Shown: positions 5,980-10,548 of the stretch, piece by piece
How positions within the stretch are numbered: the stretch's first letter is position 1
How the letters are laid out: every line of letters starts with the position of its first letter
From: an uncultured Oscillospiraceae bacterium
GTDB lineage: Bacteria > Bacillota > Clostridia > Oscillospirales > Oscillospiraceae
Assembly: GCA_934565615.1 (NCBI GenBank)
Contig: CAKTIH010000080.1
Location: forward strand, 1-10,548
Reading direction: 5' to 3'
DNA: 10,548 nucleotides
Notes under the pieces: model-generated
What the model saw: the letters and a program-made list of their open reading frames with translations, nothing else
Databases searched by the model: none
What the model was told of the DNA's origin: nothing
Program-made: the position numbers and the translations under genes

Positions 5980-6996
5980 TCAGCTCTCGTAGCCCATCGG
6001 GTTCTTGCTCTGCCATGCCCATGTGTCGCGGCACATGTCGTCAAGGTCGTATTCGGCCTTCCAGCCGAGGAGCTCTGCGCTCTTGTCGGGGCTGGAGTAG
6101 ACAGTCGCGAGATCACCGGGACGGCGGTCGACTATCTCGTAGGGGATCTTCTTTCCGGTGACACGCTCAAAGGCATGCACCATATCGAGCACGCTGTATC
6201 CCACGCCGGTGCCGAGGTTGAACACGCTCTCGCCGCGGTGCTTGAGCATGTAGTCTATCGCGCAGACGTGCCCGCGCGCGAGGTCGACGACGTGGATATA
6301 GTCGCGCACGCCGGTGCCGTCGGGCGTGTCATAGTCATTGCCGAACACGTTCAGATGATCGCGGCGGCCAATGGCGACCTGCGATATGTAGGGCATGAGG
6401 TTGTTCGGGATGCCGCGCGGGTCCTCGCCGATAAGCCCGCTGCTGTGCGCACCGATGGGGTTAAAGTAGCGCAGCAGGACGACCGACCAGTCGGGCACGG
6501 CCTTTGCCGTGTCGCGCAGTATCTGCTCGGACATGTACTTTGTCCAGCCGTAGGGGTTCGTGCACATGCCCGTGTGCGAGGTCTCGCGCAGCGGCATGCT
6601 GTTGTCACCGGAATAGACCGTCGCGGAGGAGGAGAACACTATGTTGTTCACACCGTGATCCTTCATCGCGCGGCAGAGCGTGACCGTGGAATTGAGGTTA
6701 TTGTCGTAGTACTCCAGCGGCATCGCCACCGATTCGCCGACGGCCTTCAGCCCCGCAAAGTGTATCGCGCAGCCGATGTCGTGTTTTTCAAAAATCTTAT
6801 CGAGCGTCGCGCGGTCGCGCACGTCCGCCTCATAGAAGCTCAGCTTCTTGCCGGTGATCTGCTCGACGCGCTCAAGCGCCTTGGGGTTGGAGTTAACGAG
6901 GTTGTCTATCACAACGACGCCGTAGCCCTTATTCAGAAGCTCAACGCAGGTGTGGCTGCCGATATACCCGGCGCCGCCGGTAACAAGAATGTCCAT
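5980..6996 (-). CDS. galE: UDP-glucose 4-epimerase
   Basis: The 338-residue product is full length for GalE. It has the NAD-binding GGAGYIGS (7-14), and the catalytic triad positions match E. coli numbering: Ser124 in FSSSATVYS, Tyr149 and Lys153 in YGWTK. It also has RYFNPIGAH (176-184), RDYIHVVDLA (231-240) and RRPGDLATVY (291-300). The enzyme interconverts UDP-glucose and UDP-galactose in the cytoplasm, using bound NAD, for galactose use and for galactose-containing surface polymers. Tyr300 matches E. coli Tyr299, a large residue that usually restricts the enzyme to UDP-Glc/UDP-Gal rather than UDP-GlcNAc. The gene starts 12 bases after the nucleotidyltransferase stop, and its GAGAGG ribosome site overlaps that stop region, so the two are one operon. 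Confidence 0.97.
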   Translation of the reverse strand: MDILVTGGAGYIGSHTCVELLNKGYGVVVIDNLVNSNPKALERVEQITGKKLSFYEADVRDRATLDKIFEKHDIGCAIHFAGLKAVGESVAMPLEYYDNNLNSTVTLCRAMKDHGVNNIVFSSSATVYSGDNSMPLRETSHTGMCTNPYGWTKYMSEQILRDTAKAVPDWSVVLLRYFNPIGAHSSGLIGEDPRGIPNNLMPYISQVAIGRRDHLNVFGNDYDTPDGTGVRDYIHVVDLARGHVCAIDYMLKHRGESVFNLGTGVGYSVLDMVHAFERVTGKKIPYEIVDRRPGDLATVYSSPDKSAELLGWKAEYDLDDMCRDTWAWQSKNPMGYES

Positions 6997-7008
6997 TTTC
7001 TTTACCTC

Positions 7009-7917
7009 TCAGTCCAAAAGTTTTTCGGGATATACACCCTCATCGCGCAGCGCCTTTATCGCGTTCACGACCGTGGGGATATCCTCTTTGTATGTCATGC
7101 CGTACCACTGCTCGCGGCAGGGGAGCACAGCTACCGTGCCCTCGCCGTCCTTTATCATCGCGTTCGTGACAAAGGGGAGAAAGTATTCGCACTTGGTCGG
7201 ATTGATCGGGAGATTCGCATCCAGCCAAGCAGGGAAGCGCTTGTAAAGCTCATCGAGCATAGAATTGCCGAAAGCCCAGCAGTTCATTGACACCGGCACG
7301 TCGGCGGGCAGGGGAGTGTAGTTCTCGCCGTCCTCAGTGAAGGCGATGACCTCTCCGTGCTTTTCAATGTGTGTGCGCTCCACAACGTCTGTGAGGAGAC
7401 CCCTCTCGACCTGGCATATACCGCGCGCGACGTAGCCCGTTTCCGTCACCGTGTTCTGTAGCTGATAGGCTATCATCGCGTGCTCCGTGCCGGCGCGCTC
7501 GGTCGAGAGAAAAGCGTACATCGCCTCGTAGGCTGCGCGGCCATAGAAGTCGTCCGCGTTAATGACGGCGAACGGACCGTCCACTATCCCGCGGCAGCAG
7601 AGCACGGCGTGCCCCGTGCCCCAGGGCTTCACGCGCCCTTCGGGGACGCTGTAGCCCTCCGGCAGCAGGTCGAGCTGCTGGTAGACGTATTTCACGTCGA
7701 AGTACTTCTCCATGCGCCGTCCGACGGCAGCCTTGAAGTCCTCTTCAATCTCGTGCTTGATGATGAACGCGACCTTGCGGAAGCCCGCGCGGTAAGCGTC
7801 ATAAAGCGAAAAATCAATGATCGCGTGGCCAAAGTCATCCACCGCCATGATCTGCTTCAGGCCGCCGAAGCGACTGCCCATGCCCGCGGCAAGGATGACA
7901 AGAGTAGGCTCTCTCAT
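7009..7917 (-). CDS. Sugar-phosphate nucleotidyltransferase family protein
   Basis: The 302-residue product opens with the nucleotide-binding signature LAAGMGSRFGGLKQ (9-22) of the NTP_transferase fold. KPWGTGHA (97-104) and the metal-binding NADDFYG (120-126) follow, and TETGYVARG (158-166) is also seen. The family transfers a nucleotidyl group from NTP to a sugar 1-phosphate or a similar phosphorylated alcohol. With galE directly downstream, a UTP:hexose-1-phosphate uridylyltransferase role is attractive, but the nucleotide and the sugar are inference. The frame stays open upstream to an ATG at 8001. I chose the ATG at 7917 because it places the signature at the N-terminus, has AGAGG (7930-7926) 8 bases upstream, and the promoter -10 at 7957-7952 would lie inside the longer version. 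Confidence 0.88.
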   Translation of the reverse strand: MREPTLVILAAGMGSRFGGLKQIMAVDDFGHAIIDFSLYDAYRAGFRKVAFIIKHEIEEDFKAAVGRRMEKYFDVKYVYQQLDLLPEGYSVPEGRVKPWGTGHAVLCCRGIVDGPFAVINADDFYGRAAYEAMYAFLSTERAGTEHAMIAYQLQNTVTETGYVARGICQVERGLLTDVVERTHIEKHGEVIAFTEDGENYTPLPADVPVSMNCWAFGNSMLDELYKRFPAWLDANLPINPTKCEYFLPFVTNAMIKDGEGTVAVLPCREQWYGMTYKEDIPTVVNAIKALRDEGVYPEKLLD

Positions 7918-7951
7918 AATAAACACCTCTGTGTCAATCAATGGTAAAAGC

Positions 7952-7980
7952 ATTATAGCATTTCCGTCCGGATTTGTACA
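7952..7980 (-). promoter_or_regulatory. Sigma-A promoter of the nucleotidyltransferase-galE operon
   Basis: On the minus strand TGTACA (7980-7975), a 17-base spacer and a perfect TATAAT (7957-7952) are seen, with TGC before the -10. The -35 matches the consensus at four of six bases. Transcription would start near 7945, giving a leader of about 28 bases to the ATG at 7917. Confidence 0.75.
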
Positions 7981-8007
7981 TACTAAAACCGTATTCGTCA
8001 CGGCGGC

Positions 8008-8036
8008 TTGCGAATACTGCGGATATGTGCTATACT
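8008..8036 (+). promoter_or_regulatory. Sigma-A promoter of the membrane protein-LRR operon
   Basis: TTGCGA (8008-8013), a 17-base spacer and TATACT (8031-8036) are seen, with TGC at 8028-8030. It is divergent from the nucleotidyltransferase promoter, with 27 bases between the two -35 elements. A strong AAGGAGG (8070-8076) lies 6 bases before the ATG at 8083. Confidence 0.75.
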
Positions 8037-8082
8037 ATAGTGAATTATAATATTATCTGTAACTCCGCGAAGGAGGCTGAAT

Positions 8083-8832
8083 ATGAAAAACGAAGCAAAA
8101 GGAAACGGGAGAGTCCGGTATTATATCGACAGCAAGAGCGTCTGGGGGCAGGGCGCGGTGATGCTCATGCTCATCGCAGTGGTGTTCCGGCTTATCGGCT
8201 GTTGGGGGCTGTGGAGCGACGCGTCCTTTGCCTGGACGCAGATCGTTCTGCCCATCGCGTGCAACGTCCTCTTTGCGCTGTGCGTCTGCCTGTTCGGCAA
8301 GAAGGGCTTTTTCGTGTCGGCGCTGCCCGTTCTCCTCGGCGTCGTGTTCTTTATAATCAAGTCCCTGACTTTTGAGAGCAAGATGCACATGGTGCTCTGC
8401 ATCCTGCTGTATCTTGTCGTTGCCGTGCTCTATACCGGCACCGTCACCGGCAGCATCGGCACAAAGTGGCTCCTGCCGCCGCTCTTCGGCCTGCCGTTTA
8501 TCTACCATGTTTTTGTTGAGGACCTCCCCGCTCTGTCGAACACCGCCCAGCCCGTGACCTTCTCGGCTGGCATGCAGGAGATGTCCGTGCTGTGCATCAT
8601 GGCGGCGCTGTTCTGCACCGGCATGGGGCTGAAAAAACGCCAGCCCGCGGAGCCCGAGCTTCCCAAAATCGCCGACCCCGTGGTGATCCCGCCGCAGAGC
8701 GCGCCCACGGCGGACGCGCCGCAGGCTCCCGCGGAGGAGACCGCGACTGCTGAGCCTCCCGCACCGGAGCAGCCCAAAGCCGCCCCGGCAGCAGAAGCCG
8801 AACCCGTTCAGGAGAACAGTAATGAAGCCTGA
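8083..8832 (+). CDS. Polytopic membrane protein with Pro/Ala/Glu-rich C-terminal tail
   Basis: The 249-residue product has a short polar N-terminus and then about six hydrophobic segments, near residues 22-44, 50-71, 76-95, 101-121, 128-147 and 164-183. KKR (184-186) follows the last span, which suggests that the tail begins on the cytoplasmic side. Residues about 187-249 form a low-complexity tail rich in Pro, Ala and Glu that should be unstructured. I do not recognise the family, and no catalytic motif is visible. The start is well supported by AAGGAGG. The last four codons overlap the start of the LRR protein gene by 11 bases, so the two are translated together and may act together at the membrane. 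Confidence 0.85.
   Translation: MKNEAKGNGRVRYYIDSKSVWGQGAVMLMLIAVVFRLIGCWGLWSDASFAWTQIVLPIACNVLFALCVCLFGKKGFFVSALPVLLGVVFFIIKSLTFESKMHMVLCILLYLVVAVLYTGTVTGSIGTKWLLPPLFGLPFIYHVFVEDLPALSNTAQPVTFSAGMQEMSVLCIMAALFCTGMGLKKRQPAEPELPKIADPVVIPPQSAPTADAPQAPAEETATAEPPAPEQPKAAPAAEAEPVQENSNEA
8810..8814 (+). promoter_or_regulatory. Ribosome binding site of the LRR protein gene inside the upstream gene
   Basis: AGGAG at 8810-8814 lies 7 bases before ATG 8822-8824, all within the last codons of the membrane protein gene. It fixes the start and implies translational coupling. Confidence 0.7.
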
Positions 8833-10548
8833 GAAGAGAAGCGCGCACGGCGGTACGGCTGTGCGCAATGAGAAACGGACGATATATATCGTCTGCGCTG
8901 TCCTCGCTGCGGTGTTCATCATCGCCGTCGCGGTGGTACTGCGCGGCGTTTCGGATAAGCGCGTGTACAATAACTATATGCAGCAGGCGCAGCAGAGCTA
9001 TTCGTCGAATGATTTTGACAGCGCGCTCTCGGCGCTGCGCAAGGCCGCGGCCATAGACGAGACGGACGACTGCCTCATGCTCATGGCCGACTGCTACGAG
9101 ACACAGGGCAACTACACCAAGGCCCTTGAGGTGCTGCGCAGGATGGACCTGCAGAACCCCACGGTCGCCTCGCGCATCTCGTCTATAGAAAAATACCGCC
9201 AGACTCTCAGTCAGGCGGAGAAGGTGACCGTCTCGGGCCGGCAGTATTCGCTGAGTACGACGAGCCTTGTCCTCGATAATCAGGGGCTGACGGACGCCGC
9301 ACTTGACGAGGTCGTGCAGCTCTATGCTCTCGAGAGCCTGTCCGCGTCGGGGAACTCATTGTACGATATCTCAAAGCTCTCCGCCCTCGGCGGACTCACC
9401 ACGCTGAATCTCAGCGGCAACAATATCAGCAATATCCAGCCCCTGACCCAGCTTACCGCGCTGCGCACCCTGTATCTTGACAATAACCCCATCGCCGATC
9501 TCACGCCGCTGTGCAGCCTCACAAACCTGACGAGCCTGAGCATCAAGGGCATCGCCATCACCGAGAGCCAGCTTGAGACGCTCTCCAAGGCACTGCCCAA
9601 CTGCGCCATCCACAGCGAGGCCGCGCAGGAGGAGGTGCAGGATATAAGCTTCGGCGGTGCGACCTTCAAGTCGGACGTTACGGAGCTTGATCTCAGCGGC
9701 ATGGGTCTGCGCGATATTTCTGCGCTCTCTAACTGCAAGGCGCTCACGCGGCTGAATCTCAGCAATAACGAGATAAGCGACCTCAGTCCGCTTATGAACA
9801 TACCGGGGCTCGTATGGCTCGATGTGTCGGATAATCAACTGAGCGACCTGCGCCCGCTCATGGGCATCAGTACGCTTACCTTCCTCAATGCCGCAAACAA
9901 CAGCGTCACGAGCACCGCGCCCTTCAGCATGATGACCGGGCTTACCGAGCTGTATCTTGACAATAACCCCCTCAGAAGCTTCACCGGCCTGCGCAAGCTG
10001 CGCAGCCTCACCGTGCTCGGGCTCAGCGGCACCGGCCTTACGGACGATGGGCTTGACAGTCTCAGCGGCCTTGTGCTCCTGCGCACGCTTTATGTTGAGG
10101 ATAACCCCTCTCTGACCGGCGAAGCCGTTGATGAACTCAGTGCGACTCTCGGCAGCTGCACCATAGAGCACTCCGGCCTTGCGTATTCTGTGTCCATCGA
10201 CGGCCATGTTGTGACGACGGATGCGGACACACTCTCTCTGCCGTCCTGCGGCATCATCAATATCGAGAACATCACGAAGCTGCCGAACCTCGTGTCGGTC
10301 GATCTCAGCGGAAACTGCATCAGTAATCTTTATTCACTGCAATATGCCGACTGCCGCTTCACGATAACAGACATGAATCTCAGCGGCAACCGCTTGGAGG
10401 ACATCACGCCGGTCTCGTATCTCCAGAATATTGAGCGGCTCGATGTATCCTATAACGATATAAGCTCCGAGCTGCCCTTTATGGCGATGTATAGCCTTGA
10501 GTCACTGAACCTCACTGGCAACCCGCTGACGGACGAGCAGGTCGAGCT
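8822..10548 (+). CDS. Membrane-anchored TPR and leucine-rich-repeat protein (cut by window edge)
   Basis: The frame is open from ATG 8822 to the right edge, 575 complete codons. Residues 1-20 are polar and basic, and 21-41 form one transmembrane anchor without a clear cleavage site. Residues about 46-115 look like two TPR-type helical hairpins (SNDFDSALSALRKA and QGNYTKALEVLRRM are in register). From about residue 170, some sixteen 22-residue LRRs of the bacterial SDS22/internalin-like type follow, with repeated LxxLxLxxN cores. They fall in blocks broken by LPNCAIH (258-264) and LGSCTIEH (443-450). The repeats would lie outside the cell and bind a protein or glycan. Any C-terminal domain, and the partner, are outside the window. 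It overlaps the membrane protein gene by 11 bases. Confidence 0.9.
   Translation, partial: MKPEKRSAHGGTAVRNEKRTIYIVCAVLAAVFIIAVAVVLRGVSDKRVYNNYMQQAQQSYSSNDFDSALSALRKAAAIDETDDCLMLMADCYETQGNYTKALEVLRRMDLQNPTVASRISSIEKYRQTLSQAEKVTVSGRQYSLSTTSLVLDNQGLTDAALDEVVQLYALESLSASGNSLYDISKLSALGGLTTLNLSGNNISNIQPLTQLTALRTLYLDNNPIADLTPLCSLTNLTSLSIKGIAITESQLETLSKALPNCAIHSEAAQEEVQDISFGGATFKSDVTELDLSGMGLRDISALSNCKALTRLNLSNNEISDLSPLMNIPGLVWLDVSDNQLSDLRPLMGISTLTFLNAANNSVTSTAPFSMMTGLTELYLDNNPLRSFTGLRKLRSLTVLGLSGTGLTDDGLDSLSGLVLLRTLYVEDNPSLTGEAVDELSATLGSCTIEHSGLAYSVSIDGHVVTTDADTLSLPSCGIINIENITKLPNLVSVDLSGNCISNLYSLQYADCRFTITDMNLSGNRLEDITPVSYLQNIERLDVSYNDISSELPFMAMYSLESLNLTGNPLTDEQVE

Noticed and set aside
5971..5988. 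GAGAGC/GCTCTC hairpin at the galE stop codon
   Set aside because: Only 6 bp, without a T-tract; the strong terminator further on is sufficient, so it is probably incidental.
6175..7290. Long plus-strand open frame of 371 codons
   Set aside because: It lies antisense to galE and the nucleotidyltransferase gene, whose motifs are clear. High third-position GC opens the opposite frame; the product has no recognisable motif and is rich in His, Arg and Val.
7009..8001. Longer version of the nucleotidyltransferase starting at 8001
   Set aside because: The extra 28 residues precede the family's N-terminal signature, have no ribosome site, and include the promoter -10 region; the start at 7917 is better supported.
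8053..8970. Minus-strand open frame of 305 codons
   Set aside because: It is antisense to the membrane protein gene and the start of the LRR gene, is low complexity, and crosses the plus-strand ribosome sites.
9371..10207. Minus-strand open frame of 278 codons
   Set aside because: It mirrors the LRR coding repeats; its apparent repeats come from the LRRs on the plus strand.

Overview
The window looks like chromosomal DNA of a Gram-positive anaerobe of the class Clostridia, probably an Oscillospirales-type gut bacterium. This is inferred from GC-rich genes with AT-rich gaps, strong AGGAG-type ribosome sites, sigma-A promoters, a lipoprotein with a Gram-positive style lipobox, and the protein families present. 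No species can be named from the sequence alone. No rRNA, tRNA, CRISPR array, transposase or phage gene was seen.

Left part (1-2545), all on the minus strand. The 5' part of an MFS transporter gene (1-542) runs off the left edge and has its own promoter. Upstream of it lies a two-gene unit made of a solo cdsA with a TTG start and a diacylglycerol kinase-like lipid kinase gene. It has its own promoter (2517-2545) and a terminator (622-658). Together these enzymes could convert diacylglycerol to phosphatidate and then to CDP-diacylglycerol.

Middle part (2622-5212), plus strand. A HerA-like ATPase of the DUF853/YjgR family has a strong promoter and a terminator hairpin. It is followed by an unrecognised lipoprotein gene with its own terminator. 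After that comes a gene-poor, highly structured gap (5213-5335), a small acidic protein of unknown function on the minus strand (5336-5662), and an AT-rich gap of about 240 bases.

That gap holds the most unusual signal in the window: eleven consecutive degenerate 14-bp units (5753-5906). Each begins with the invariant TAYG and they never lose phase. The array sits between the promoter of the small gene and a perfect 19-bp inverted repeat that terminates galE.

Right part. A minus-strand operon (5980-7917) encodes a sugar-phosphate nucleotidyltransferase and UDP-glucose 4-epimerase GalE, which together would supply UDP-sugars. Divergent from it is a plus-strand operon (8083 to the right edge). 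It encodes a polytopic membrane protein with a Pro/Ala/Glu-rich tail and, overlapping by 11 bases, a large membrane-anchored TPR plus leucine-rich-repeat protein that is cut by the window edge.

Six promoters can be read by eye. All have a 17-bp spacer and a TGn extended -10 element.
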